DNA of 64,000 bases from CAVQCX01 sp963775335. GTDB lineage: Bacteria; Pseudomonadota; Gammaproteobacteria; Chromatiales; Chromatiaceae. This document shows positions 8,108-17,004 of the stretch, in pieces; the stretch's first letter is position 1, and each line of letters starts with the position of its first letter. The notes under the pieces were generated by a model. It was not told the DNA's origin. It did no database searches and worked only from the letters and a program-made list of their open reading frames with translations. The stretch covers positions 1,178,001 to 1,242,000 of the forward strand of contig CAVZIJ010000002.1 in assembly GCA_963775335.1 (NCBI GenBank). The letters run 5' to 3'. The translations under genes were made by a program, and so were the position numbers.

Positions 8108-8764
8108 ATGACCCTTACGCAGAGCCTTATCCTTTCCGCCACGTGGCTAGCCTACTTCGCCGTCCACTCGGCGCTGGCTTCGCTGAACGCCAAGCGCTGG
8201 GCCGCCCACCGGTGGCCCTCGGCCATGGCGGCATACAGACTCGGCTTCAACGCGGCGGCGCTGGCGCTCCTCGTGCCGCCCCTCGCCCTGCTGGTCGCGT
8301 TCCGCGGAGAGCCGCTCTGGGAGTGGACGGGTCGGGCCCGGTGGCTGACCGACGGGTCGGCCAGCCTCGCCATGGTGGGTTTTCTCTGGTCTCTACGTTA
8401 CTACGACGGCGCGGAGCTCCTGGGACTGCGCCAGTGGCGAGGACGCGTGCGGTCAGTCGAGGATCAAGAGGTGTTCCACATCTCTCCCTTGCACCGCTTC
8501 GTGCGCCATCCCTGGTACGGGCTCGGGCTGGTGCTGATCTGGACCCGCAGCATGGACGAGGCCCTGCTGCTATCGGCGATCCTGATCACGGCCTACTTCG
8601 CCTTCGGATCTCGGTTGGAGGAGCGCAAGCTCCTCACGTGTCACGGGGAGGTCTATGCGGACTACCGAAGACAGGTCCCCGGGCTGATCCCGCGACCCTG
8701 GAGATTTCTGTCGCGGGAAAAGGCGGCCGAGCTTTCGCGACGGGCAGCGCCGGGCGGCGGCTGA
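8108..8764 (+). CDS. Isoprenylcysteine methyltransferase-like integral membrane protein
   Basis: The 218-residue inner-membrane protein has about five helices and the C-terminal ICMT/NnrU-type signature. This comprises RFVRHPWYGLGLVLIW, then a membrane hairpin, then EERKLL and EVYADYRRQVPGLIP, the region that binds S-adenosylmethionine in this superfamily. ATG 8108 is chosen because the open frame upstream is low-complexity and unlike the family; no strong ribosome-binding site is evident. Bacterial members are rarely characterised, so the methyl acceptor is unknown. Confidence 0.75.
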   Translation: MTLTQSLILSATWLAYFAVHSALASLNAKRWAAHRWPSAMAAYRLGFNAAALALLVPPLALLVAFRGEPLWEWTGRARWLTDGSASLAMVGFLWSLRYYDGAELLGLRQWRGRVRSVEDQEVFHISPLHRFVRHPWYGLGLVLIWTRSMDEALLLSAILITAYFAFGSRLEERKLLTCHGEVYADYRRQVPGLIPRPWRFLSREKAAELSRRAAPGGG

Positions 8765-8824
8765 GATCGCCCCACCGTCCCTGGCGGGGCGGGCTCGGGG
8801 GCGGCCCCTTGCGAGGCCACCCGA

Positions 8825-9892
8825 TCAGTACGGATAGTCGCCCCAGGGACCCGCCCCGTACGGTTCCCACCCGTAGGGCTCGCCGCGGAGCCCGTAGCCC
8901 GGTGCTGGCCAGCCCCAGCCTTCCCGGCCCCAGTCATAGGGCGGGCCCCAGGTCTGCGGCACCCCGTAGGGAGGCCCGGGGATCCGGGACATGCGCTCGC
9001 GCATCGCCTTGTGCTGGGCCGCGATCTGAGCGGTGCGCTGCTCCGCGGTCATGTTCCAGGGTGGGGTTTCGGGCAGATCCACCCCGGCGCCCTTCGCGAT
9101 GTCACGAAGTTGCTTGTAATGCTCGTCGCGATAACGCGCCCTCTGCTCCGGCGTCATGCGCTGGATCTGGCGCTGCAGCTGCGCCGAGGCCTGATCCTGC
9201 ACGACGGGACGCTCGGGTACGGCCGGCGGCTTTGGCATGGCCGGCGGCTTCGGCATGGCAGGGGGCTTAGGAATGGGGGGAGGCGCCGGTATGGCGAGCG
9301 ACTCGGGCATGGTAGGAGGCTCGGGCATGGCAGGAGGCTCGGGCATGGCAGGAGGCTCGGGCATGGCAGGAGGCTCGGGCATGGCAGGAGGCTCGGGCAT
9401 GGCAGGAGGCTCGGGCATGGCAGGAGGCGTCGACAAGGCCTCTTGCATGCGCTTGGCGATCTTTTCGTGCTGCTCGGCACGGTAGGCCTCACGCTGCTCC
9501 GGGGGCAGGGATTTCAGGGTCTCGATGTAATCCCTGAATTCAGCCTGGGTCATCTCGGGCTTGCGCTTGCGGGTGGGATCCTTCCACGGAGGGGTTTCCG
9601 GCAGAGCCATGCCCATTTCGCGGGCACGCTCGCGCAGCATTGAATACTGCTCGTCGCGGTATTTCTCGCGCTCCTGCGCGGTCATCCCACGCATCTTGTT
9701 GCGGTGCATGGCCTGCTCGGCCGGCGTCATCAGCATCGTGCGGGGGGCCCTGTGAGCCCCCGCACCCGGGGGAGCGGGAACCGGTACCGCCGGTGCAGGC
9801 GCTGCGCTCTCAGGCTCGGCTGCTCCGGCGAGCGGCGCCTGGGCGAGCAGAATGCCGCCGATGGCAATGGCGATCGTGGTTCTTCTTAGCAT
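8825..9892 (-). CDS. Secreted proline-rich repeat protein with flanking helical modules
   Basis: The 355-residue protein begins with a Sec signal peptide ending about AGAA (residue 25). Two related helical modules, MTAQEREKYRDEQYSMLRER with LPETPPW and MTPEQRARYRDEHYKQLRD with LPETPPW, flank a central proline linker. The linker contains six PPAMPE hexapeptides, one PPTMPE and degenerate PPAMPK units. The C-terminus is rich in Gly, Trp, Tyr and Pro (WGWPAPGYG, YGWEPYGAG). No enzyme motif is visible; a periplasmic or envelope-associated structural role is the simplest reading. The linker is encoded by a near-perfect 18-bp tandem array, so its length may vary between strains. I do not recognise a named family. 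Confidence 0.8.
   Translation of the reverse strand: MLRRTTIAIAIGGILLAQAPLAGAAEPESAAPAPAVPVPAPPGAGAHRAPRTMLMTPAEQAMHRNKMRGMTAQEREKYRDEQYSMLRERAREMGMALPETPPWKDPTRKRKPEMTQAEFRDYIETLKSLPPEQREAYRAEQHEKIAKRMQEALSTPPAMPEPPAMPEPPAMPEPPAMPEPPAMPEPPAMPEPPTMPESLAIPAPPPIPKPPAMPKPPAMPKPPAVPERPVVQDQASAQLQRQIQRMTPEQRARYRDEHYKQLRDIAKGAGVDLPETPPWNMTAEQRTAQIAAQHKAMRERMSRIPGPPYGVPQTWGPPYDWGREGWGWPAPGYGLRGEPYGWEPYGAGPWGDYPY
9306..9428. repeat. 18-bp tandem repeat array, about 6.8 copies
   Basis: The unit GGCATGGCAGGAGGCTCG is repeated head to tail from 9306; the first copy has one T for C. It lies inside the proline-rich gene and encodes its MPEPPA hexapeptides on the minus strand. Near-identity at the DNA level points to recent expansion by slippage or unequal recombination. 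Confidence 0.95.
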
Positions 9893-10032
9893 TGTGGGTC
9901 CTCCTTCAGTGCGTTATGTGCGGCGACGGCGTGTCGCCCCTGGGGGTCCGGCCGTGCGGGTCGGGCCGCCCCGGCGACCTTCTGCCGCTCCCGACCCCGC
10001 CCTACAATGGCACTCTGCCACGGAGACCCAGC

Positions 10033-11532
10033 ATGACCCAAGCCTCTTTACAGGTCCAGATCGCCGAGCTGATGCACGAGTCGGGCGTCGGCTTCGGCAC
10101 CAGCGGGGCGCGCGGCCGCATCGAGGCGATGACCGACCGGGTCTGCTATGTGTATACCTTGGCGTTTCTCCAGCATCTCGAAGTCGCAATGGGGCGCCCC
10201 CGTCGACTGGCCCTCGGCGGCGACCTGCGCCCGAGCACGCCTCGCATCATGGCGGCGGTAACGGCCGCGGTGCGGGACTTCGGCTGCGAGCTGGTGTACT
10301 GCGGCTCCTTACCTTCCCCGGCGCTTGCCCTGTTCGGCATGGGCGAAGGCATCCCGTCGGTGATGGTTACCGGCAGCCACATCCCGGACGACCGCAACGG
10401 CATCAAGTTCAACACGCCCGAGGGAGAGATCCTCAAGGACGACGAGGCCGGGATCCGGGCGCAGACGGTGCGCCTGCCTCCGAGACGCTTCGATGCGAAC
10501 GGCCGCCTCACCCAGGCGCCCGGCCTACCCGAGCCCGACCCGGGCGCAACCGACGCGTTTGTCCGCCGGTATCTGGATTTCTTCCGCCCTGGCTGTCTCG
10601 CCGAACTGCGCGTTGGGCTCTACGAACACTCCACGGTGGCTCGGGACGCATTCGCGACGGTGCTCGAAGGGTTGGGCGCACAGGTGGTCAGGATCGGCCG
10701 CTCCGAGCGCTTCGTGCCGGTCGACACCGAAGCGATCAGACCTGAGGACGTGGAGCTGGCGCGGGAATGGGTGCCGACACACCACCTCGACGCGCTGGTG
10801 AGCGCCGACGGCGACGGGGACCGTCCACTGATAGCCGACGAGTGGGGGCGCTGGATCCGCGGTGACCTGCTCGGCATCCTCTGCGCCCGGTTCCTCCGGG
10901 CCGATCGGGTCGTGACACCCGTGAGCAGCAACTCCGCCGTTGAGAAGTGCGGGTGGTTCGAGCGGGTCCGCCGTACCCGAATCGGCTCCCCCTACGTGAT
11001 CGCGGGGATGGAGGCCGAGATGGATTCGGGGGGCCAGCGCGTGGTGGGCTACGAGGCCAACGGCGGCTTTCTCACCGCCACGTCGGTCGAGATCGACGGC
11101 CGTCGACTGGCGGCACTGCCGACCCGCGACGCCATCCTGCCGCCCATCGCATTGCTCTGCTCTGCACGTACCCGGGGGGTCTCCCTCTCGGCCCTGTGCG
11201 CGGACCTTCCGGCCCGCTACACGGCGAGCGACCGTCTCAAGGCGTTTCCCACCGAGACCAGCCAGCAACGCATCGCGGCCCTTTGCACCGGAGACTCCGC
11301 CCGCGACCGGCGGGCCATCGAGGCCCAATTCGGCCCCCTCATCGGAGCCGTCGCCGCAGTGGACACCACCGACGGGCTTCGCATCAGCTTCGCTAGCGAC
11401 GAGATCGTTCACCTGCGCCCGTCGGGCAACGCCCCGGAGCTGCGCTGCTACACGGAAGCGGGCTCGGATGAGCGCGCCCGGGAGCTCAACCGGCTCTGCC
11501 TGGAGATCCTGGAGGGTTGGCGGGAGACCTAA
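10033..11532 (+). CDS. Phosphomannomutase/phosphoglucomutase family enzyme
   Basis: The 499-residue alpha-D-phosphohexomutase interconverts sugar 1- and 6-phosphates for polysaccharide and nucleotide-sugar synthesis. All four family sites are visible: the phosphoserine loop VTGSHIPDDRNG, the metal loop SADGDGDRP, the sugar loop GYEANGGFL and the phosphate-binding RPSGNAPELR near the C-terminus. Near the N-terminus, FGTSGARGR is the usual entry motif. ATG 10033 is chosen at the start of similarity; the upstream open frame runs through the intergenic region. A TACAAT hexamer about 20 nt upstream could be a -10 box. Sugar specificity cannot be read. Confidence 0.92.
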   Translation: MTQASLQVQIAELMHESGVGFGTSGARGRIEAMTDRVCYVYTLAFLQHLEVAMGRPRRLALGGDLRPSTPRIMAAVTAAVRDFGCELVYCGSLPSPALALFGMGEGIPSVMVTGSHIPDDRNGIKFNTPEGEILKDDEAGIRAQTVRLPPRRFDANGRLTQAPGLPEPDPGATDAFVRRYLDFFRPGCLAELRVGLYEHSTVARDAFATVLEGLGAQVVRIGRSERFVPVDTEAIRPEDVELAREWVPTHHLDALVSADGDGDRPLIADEWGRWIRGDLLGILCARFLRADRVVTPVSSNSAVEKCGWFERVRRTRIGSPYVIAGMEAEMDSGGQRVVGYEANGGFLTATSVEIDGRRLAALPTRDAILPPIALLCSARTRGVSLSALCADLPARYTASDRLKAFPTETSQQRIAALCTGDSARDRRAIEAQFGPLIGAVAAVDTTDGLRISFASDEIVHLRPSGNAPELRCYTEAGSDERARELNRLCLEILEGWRET

Positions 11533-11604
11533 CATGTCTCACCAACCTCCTGCTGCGGCGCCCGATCTGCCGGCGGGTACGACGTTGCGCTCGGCCCGGC
11601 TGCT

Positions 11605-11710
11605 CGACGTACTGTCGAGTGCGCCTGCGCGCCCGATCAGTCGCGCGCCTTGTATCTACGCGCATCTCGGACGCCTCGCGACGAAACTTGGTGGGAAATG
11701 CGGGCTAACC
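11605..11710 (+). repeat. Dispersed intergenic repeat, copy 1
   Basis: The core ATCTCGGACGCCTCGCGACG at about 11664 recurs at 30371 and, diverged and inverted, near 34210-34230. Similarity between copies 1 and 3 extends on both sides of the core (GACGAAAC, TTGGTG/CTGGTG, TGCGGG). Copies 1 and 2 also share upstream sequence around AGTGCGCC. All copies lie in gene-poor stretches beside gene remnants. Confidence 0.6.
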
Positions 11711-11845
11711 CTGAGGCAAAGCCCCGAGGACGAGCGGATTCCGTGGGTCACCCTGAAATGGCCCCCCAGAGCCGAAACGGAGGGTTGTTCGGCGACTCAA
11801 CGCTCGGCCGCTGCCGCCCGCGCCGGGGGGCCGTCCTGGTCGGTT

Positions 11846-12145
11846 TCAGCTCGAAGCAGCGCCACGTCCCGTCCGCGATGACTCCGGACGCGCGCCGGTC
11901 CCTTTCGATGATACGCCCGCATCGGCCGCGAGCGAGGGGCCATTCAGGCGCCCTGGCGGAAACAGCTCGCGAATCGGCGTGTCCACGCCCATGAAGCGGG
12001 CCACGGTGCGGCGCGCCCGATCGAGCCGCGCGTCTGCGCACTCGACGAGGAGAAAGAACAGGTGGGGGCAAGGACGTTTGGCATGGACCAGTGCCTGCCG
12101 CCAGACTCTACAAGCCTCTGTGGATGGGCTTACTACCGCGTTCAT
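11846..12145 (-). CDS. Unrecognised reading frame, possibly a gene remnant
   Basis: A 99-codon frame runs from ATG 12145. Residues 8-65 look coding: codons with G/C in the third position and a protein-like hydrophobic core, CPHLFFLLVECADARLD, followed by RTVARFMGVDTPIRELFPPG. The C-terminal third turns low-complexity. I do not recognise the family, and no clear ribosome-binding site is seen. It may be the 5' part of a lost gene, since the surrounding region holds other remnants. Confidence 0.3.
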   Translation of the reverse strand: MNAVVSPSTEACRVWRQALVHAKRPCPHLFFLLVECADARLDRARRTVARFMGVDTPIRELFPPGRLNGPSLAADAGVSSKGTGARPESSRTGRGAASS

Positions 12146-12558
12146 CGTTGCACCCGATCAAGAGCGTGAGAGACCCGGTCGCCACGGCCGTCTATCAACA
12201 GGATAGCCTCACGTGGCATCAGGGTCTCCTGAGCCGAGGGTCGGTGGCCGAATGAGGTCACTCGATGGTCTGGCTGGTATCCCCGGAGGGGGAGGCCGGG
12301 TAGGTAGCCAGGGCTCCGGACTGCATGATTGCCGAAACATCGCCACATGGTGCTGATCGCTTCGCCGATCATGGTCTCCGACGCGACCGGGGTCTGCGCC
12401 CCGAAAGGGGGCCGTAGATCGGCTGCAGCCTGGCGCTTAAACAGTAATCGCTAATATACGAAATTTTACGGGAATCGGCAAGGCGGCGTCAGCTCTCGTC
12501 CAGCAATCGGTCGGCGTATCCGGGCGTCCCCGGCCGCACTCTCCCGGTTGGCGTCTAA

Positions 12559-12849
12559 GGCACCCTCACACGGGGCAAGGAACATTCCAGAGCCTGGCCC
12601 AAGGTGCTCGACGGGCACCTGATCGGTCCGCGGAAATCCTATCTCTGCGGCGACACCGTCACCGTCGCCGACCACTTCGGCGCTTCGCTGCTGACCGTCG
12701 GCGAAATCATCGGCTGCGACTTCTCCACCTACCCGAACATCGATCGCTGGCTCCGCAACGTGAAGGCGCTGCCGACCTGGCACCAGGTGAGCTACGACTT
12801 CGAAGGAAGGGTGGCCAGTTGCCAAGGCAAGGCGTTGCAGACGATCTGA
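12559..12849 (+). pseudogene. Glutathione S-transferase C-terminal remnant
   Basis: The frame that follows a stop at 12556-12558 reads as the all-helical C-terminal domain of a GST: HSRAWPKVLDGHLIG, then YLCGDTVTVADHFGASLL (the N-capping TVADH region typical of GST helix 6), then YPNIDRWLRNVKALPTWHQV. The N-terminal thioredoxin-like half and glutathione site are missing, and only a GTG start at 12604 would be available. This is a truncated relic rather than a working gene. Confidence 0.75.
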
Positions 12850-13281
12850 CGGCCGGGAGCTCTGGCCGCCGGGAGCCCAACGCCCTAGGGAACCTGCCCT
12901 GGGGCCTCGTTCTGGCATCGGCCTGGATGCTTGCGAGAGAGCCGATGGGACACCGTAGGAGGAGGCTGGCGGGGACAGCGGAGGGCAAGTGATCGGTCCG
13001 TCGACGACCTGGAGACGGCGGCCGATCTCGGCTACGATCTGCCCCGGGTGCTGTCGAGCGCGCAGCCAGCCCAGACGAGGCCGGACGAGATGCCGCCCAA
13101 CCGGCAACGCTACGGTCGCGGCTGTTCCATGGACCGCCGACAGGGGCACCCGGGCGTCTGAATGCAGTCGCGTATGGCCGGCGGTGTTTCCCGAAACGCG
13201 CCGCGCGGTCGGGCCATGCCCCTGATGGTGGACCCTTGCATCTCCAGCCAGAGCATCGCTGCCTAATCGGGAGCTGAGACT

Positions 13282-14451
13282 ATGTCGGGGCTGCGTTCCC
13301 GGGTTTTCGACGTAATCGAGTCCGGCGCCCGGCCCAGCCTTGCCAACCGCCTGTTCGACACCGCGCTGGTCCTGCTCATCCTGAGCAACGTCGCCGCCGT
13401 CTGCTTGGAGACCGTGCCCGAGCTCGATGCCCGGCACCAGACCTTCTTCGACGACTTCGAGGTGGTCACGGTCGCCGCGTTTACCGTCGAGTACCTCCTT
13501 CGGCTCTGGGTCTGCGTCGAGAGCCGTACCGCGGGCAGCAGGACCCCTTTGGCGGCCCGGCTGCGCTATCTCGCCACCCCCCTGGCCTTAGTCGATCTGA
13601 TGGCGATCCTGCCGTTCTATCTGGAATTCCTGATCGGTGCCGACCTGGGCATTCTGCGACTGCTGCGACTGCTGCGACTGCTCAAACTGACCCGGCATTC
13701 TCCGGCCTTGCAGACCATCGGCGTGGTGCTGCGCTCACAGAGCCGGGCGCTCACCGCCTCCATGGTCATCCTGTTGATTATCCTGGTGTTCTCCTCGGCC
13801 ATCGTCTACCTGGCCGAGAAGGATGTGCGCCCCGGAGTGTTCTCCAGCATCCCGGCCGCGATGTGGTGGTCCGTGGCGACTCTGACCACGGTGGGCTACG
13901 GCGACGTTACTCCGGTCACGCCACTGGGAAAGCTGTTCGGCAGCATCACCATGATCGTCGGCTTGGGCATGTTCGCCCTGCCCACCGGCATCCTCGCCAC
14001 CGGCTTCGCCGACGAGATCCGCAAGCGCAACTTCGTGGTGACCTGGCGCCTGGTGGCCGCCGTGCCCCTGTTCCGCGAGGTCGACGCCCTGCGCATCGCC
14101 GAGATTGCCAGCCTGCTCAAACCCAAGCTGGTGCCACCCCGCTATGCGGTCGTGCGAAGAGGCGAGCCGGCGGAGTCCATGTATTTTATCGTCCACGGCA
14201 ACGTCGAGGTCGACGTGCCGCCCACGCCCATCCGGCTGGGACCGGGCAACTATTTCGGCGAGATCGCGCTGATGACCGAAAGCACCCGCACGGCCACCGT
14301 CACCGCCGTCACCGAGTGCCAGCTTCTGTACCTCGACGTTGCCGACTTCAAACGCCTGCTGCAGGCCAATCCCGACCTGGCGCAGCAAATCCAGGCCACG
14401 GTGGACGCCCGGCTCTCCGAGCTCAAGACCCAGGGGCAGACGGGCGAATAG
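13282..14451 (+). CDS. Six-TM potassium channel with cyclic nucleotide-binding domain
   Basis: The 389-residue inner-membrane protein has S1-S6 within residues 20-255. These include an S4-like segment LRLLRLLRLLKLTRHS with spaced Arg/Lys, and a pore loop with the potassium selectivity filter TTVGYGD. A C-linker is followed by a cNMP-binding domain (about residues 270-385). That domain carries YFIVHGNVEVDV and the phosphate-binding cassette GEIALMTESTRTATVTA, which includes the Arg that contacts the cyclic nucleotide phosphate. The architecture matches the bacterial MloK1 group, so gating by cAMP or cGMP is likely. The start at ATG 13282 has GGGAGC upstream. Confidence 0.93.
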   Translation: MSGLRSRVFDVIESGARPSLANRLFDTALVLLILSNVAAVCLETVPELDARHQTFFDDFEVVTVAAFTVEYLLRLWVCVESRTAGSRTPLAARLRYLATPLALVDLMAILPFYLEFLIGADLGILRLLRLLRLLKLTRHSPALQTIGVVLRSQSRALTASMVILLIILVFSSAIVYLAEKDVRPGVFSSIPAAMWWSVATLTTVGYGDVTPVTPLGKLFGSITMIVGLGMFALPTGILATGFADEIRKRNFVVTWRLVAAVPLFREVDALRIAEIASLLKPKLVPPRYAVVRRGEPAESMYFIVHGNVEVDVPPTPIRLGPGNYFGEIALMTESTRTATVTAVTECQLLYLDVADFKRLLQANPDLAQQIQATVDARLSELKTQGQTGE

Positions 14452-14527
14452 CATCGAGTCGCCGCTTCGCCGGACCGCCACCGCAAGCACGTCGGCGGCG
14501 CGGCAGGAGATCGGTGAGAAATGTCGG

Positions 14528-16090
14528 CTAGCGGGCCGGCGCGGCTGGCGGCGACTTAACGGGCCCCGCGGGCTCCCGCCCTGGTCGGAGCGTGAACATC
14601 GCGGCGCCGATCCCGGCAGTCCCCAAGAGGGCCAGCATCATGTACATCCATTCAAGCGCGGTGGTGGGCTCAACCTGCCGGCGATATTTCTCCCGGAATT
14701 CGTCCATCAGCCCGTCCAACCTAACCGGGAATGGACCAAGCTCCGCTGGCCATCGCGAGCGCTCGGCCACGTATCGCTGCTGCGCGCTGGCCGCTATCGC
14801 ATCCCACTGGCCGCGCCCGTATGGCAGCCAGAGCGGCCAGCTCAGTTGTCCCCACATCACGACGAGTAACATGATCAACCCCGGCCAGAGTCGGCGCCCG
14901 AAAGCGACCGCCACACCCAGAAACGGCAGCACGAGTATCAGATAACGCTCGTGGACCTCTGTCGGAATCATCACAAACAGCAGCAGGCTGAGCGCGGTCC
15001 AGAGCACGAGACCACGACGGTCGGCCCGCCAGCGGCGAGCCATGAAGATCAACCCCGCGAGCAAGGCGAGCACCAAGCACGCCTTGCTCCAGGCTCCGAG
15101 TGTGATACCGAGCCATGTCGCATCGGCATTCAACGAATCAGACAGCAGCAAGTACAGGTACCAGAGATTGAACGCCTTCAGCGTGGTCATGCTGCTGTAG
15201 GCGGTGAAAAGATTCTCGTAGTAGCTGCGCAGGAGCCAAGCCCAGCCGCTGTGCATCATGAACGGCAACGCAGCGAGCAGCAGCACGCCCCCCGCGACGA
15301 GGCCGCCGACGATCGGCTTCCAAATGGGGCGCGTGGTCAGGAGCGCATAGCCCCAAAGCGGAATGAACAGTACGGCCTGCGTCTTGAGCCCGAACGCCAC
15401 CCCCCAGAACACTCCCGCCAGGAGCCAGCGCTCCTCCACCATGGCGTAGAGCATCCACACCGCCGCGGCCAGCAGCATCGAATCGGTCTGGGCCCAGATC
15501 ACCGAGTCCCACCAGAGGATCGGCAGGAACAGCGCCGCGGCGTATATCCATAACGGGGCCCAACCCGGGCGAAACCCCCGGACCAGCGCCGCGCAGCCCC
15601 AAGCAGTAATAAAATCCCCGAGGATGCTCCAGAACGTGAAGCAACTCAGCGATTCGACGGTGTTCAACAGCCTGTCTGGGCGCAGCGCGCTGAACGCCGC
15701 CCCCGATAGCGCCAGCAGGTAAGCCGAGAGCGGCGGATAGTTGCAGATGCGGTCGAATTCGCGCTGCAAAATGTGCCAGCTATGGTCGCGCTTATCCCAC
15801 ACACGTAGATTCTGGCGGGCCGGCTTTTCGGTGTAGAGGCTAAGGACCCCACGATCCTTCGCCTGCAGACCCCAGCGGGCGAAGTCGTCGTGGTCGCCTG
15901 GGTAGAGCATCCCCGCGAAAACGGGTATCGGGATCGAGGGCGCCAGCGGAGCGGCGATGAGCCCGGCGCGCAGCAGGGCGGCCAGAATTGTGACGCCCAG
16001 CCACAGGACCCAGGAGGGAGTGGAGCGCGGTTGCTCGCCAGATCGCAGACCGGGGCGCGTTTCCGCGGATTGCCGTCGCTCGGGTTTCAT
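14528..16090 (-). CDS. Polytopic GT-C type glycosyltransferase (mannosyltransferase-like)
   Basis: The 520-residue protein has about 11-12 hydrophobic helices and a long first loop typical of dolichyl/polyprenyl-phosphate-sugar dependent transferases. That loop holds the acidic motif PGDHDDFARWGLQAKDRG and the later CNYPPLSAYLLAL, as in the Gpi18-related group (COG5542). Further landmarks are WWDSVIWAQTDSMLLA and PTEVHERYLILVLPFLG. ATG 16090 is chosen because GTGAGGG lies about 7 nt upstream; an in-frame ATG at 16108 is an alternative. It probably glycosylates a lipid or surface polymer; substrate unknown. Confidence 0.8.
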   Translation of the reverse strand: MKPERRQSAETRPGLRSGEQPRSTPSWVLWLGVTILAALLRAGLIAAPLAPSIPIPVFAGMLYPGDHDDFARWGLQAKDRGVLSLYTEKPARQNLRVWDKRDHSWHILQREFDRICNYPPLSAYLLALSGAAFSALRPDRLLNTVESLSCFTFWSILGDFITAWGCAALVRGFRPGWAPLWIYAAALFLPILWWDSVIWAQTDSMLLAAAVWMLYAMVEERWLLAGVFWGVAFGLKTQAVLFIPLWGYALLTTRPIWKPIVGGLVAGGVLLLAALPFMMHSGWAWLLRSYYENLFTAYSSMTTLKAFNLWYLYLLLSDSLNADATWLGITLGAWSKACLVLALLAGLIFMARRWRADRRGLVLWTALSLLLFVMIPTEVHERYLILVLPFLGVAVAFGRRLWPGLIMLLVVMWGQLSWPLWLPYGRGQWDAIAASAQQRYVAERSRWPAELGPFPVRLDGLMDEFREKYRRQVEPTTALEWMYMMLALLGTAGIGAAMFTLRPGREPAGPVKSPPAAPAR

Positions 16091-16321
16091 CCTGCCCTCA
16101 CCGCTCATGTGGCGCGCCGACCTCACAACTGCGCCGACTTTGTAGCGCGCTGTGCGGGCAGGCGTCAAGGCTGGCGCGGAGCATACCGGAAGGGCCGCTG
16201 GACGCGCGCAAGAAAAAGGGAGGTAAGCCCAATGGCTCTTGAGCAAAGTGTAACCGTTGGAATATCAACAATCATGAGGACTCTGGAAAGATTCCGCCGT
16301 CCTCTCGCTTGACGGAGAAGT

Positions 16322-16791
16322 CTAGCGTGAGAGTGACCGTGAGAGTGACGGCGCGCCGTCAAACGGGCCGCACCCTTTAGGCTCGGCGGCGCGTCCTCGG
16401 CGGAAAAATCGGTAGACCGCAATGGCAGTCACCAAGAACACCAGGGTCGTGACGACATAGAACCATTATCGAACACGTGGGCGCGCAGATAATCGAAATG
16501 CTTGCAGGCCAGCATGGCCAAGCCGGAGAAAAGCATTGCCGCCTGCAGGCCCCACAGGGTCTTTACGAAAGAGGCCTTGGTGATGTTGAACAGATAGGCT
16601 CCAAGCATGGCACCGAGCGGGAAGCCGATGAAGAGCAGGTCGAAGAACAGCGACGGCATGATGAAAAAGGTAAGCAGCCGAAACAGTGCGATGGTGAACA
16701 GCACCGTGTCGAAAGAGAGAACGAAAAGGACTGCCCCCGGGCGCCAGGGAGGGAGGGATTGGATAGAGTCAGCTTGTTCGGTTGCGATCAC
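16322..16791 (-). pseudogene. Four-TM membrane protein broken by a single-base frameshift
   Basis: From ATG 16791 the frame encodes three hydrophobic helices (VLFVLSFDTVLFTIALF, SLFFDLLFIGFPLGAMLG, LWGLQAAMLFSGLAMLA). It then loses coding character after AHVFDNGS near 16460 and stops at 16429. In the next frame the fourth helix continues at once, FYVVTTLVFLVTAIAVYRFF, followed by a basic tail, and stops at 16322. One missing base near 16460 (for example restoring an N-W-F-Y junction) gives a continuous protein of about 156 residues. I do not recognise the family; the first half loosely recalls the membrane part of spermidine-synthase-like fusions. It may be a sequencing error. Confidence 0.65.
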
Positions 16792-17004
16792 GATTCCGCT
16801 CCCGGCCCGAATGCCACGGCTGGGCGTGCGGCCGCGGCGAGCTATGCGTCACTTCAACCAATCTGGCCCGACGCGTCCGCCGTGCAGTTGATGGGACTCA
16901 GCTTTCTGGCGAAATAGTACCCCCGGATGCTCTGTCGGCCTCCAGCGCGGTTTCCGGATCATGCCCCATGCCGGCGGGCTCGAGATGCTGCTCCGGCCCG
17001 TGCC

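Larger units (their letters stand above)
11533..13281. other. Gene-poor 1.75-kb stretch with remnants
   Basis: No intact recognised gene lies between the phosphohexomutase and the potassium channel. It holds one copy of a dispersed repeat (about 11605-11710), a coding-looking minus-strand frame at 11846-12145, and a glutathione S-transferase C-terminal remnant at 12559-12849. The rest (12150-12550 and 12850-13281) shows several overlapping open frames but none with recognisable features. Confidence 0.6.

Noticed and set aside
9306..9428. CRISPR-like array
   Set aside because: The repeats are 18 bp, directly adjacent without spacers, and encode a hexapeptide in frame.
9237..9485. Gly/Met-rich small protein (MAGGSGMAGG repeats)
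   Set aside because: It is the antisense translation of the proline-rich gene's tandem repeat.
12466..13437. 323-codon minus-strand frame across the gene-poor stretch
   Set aside because: It overlaps the GST remnant and the start of the potassium channel gene on the other strand, and shows no protein-like features.
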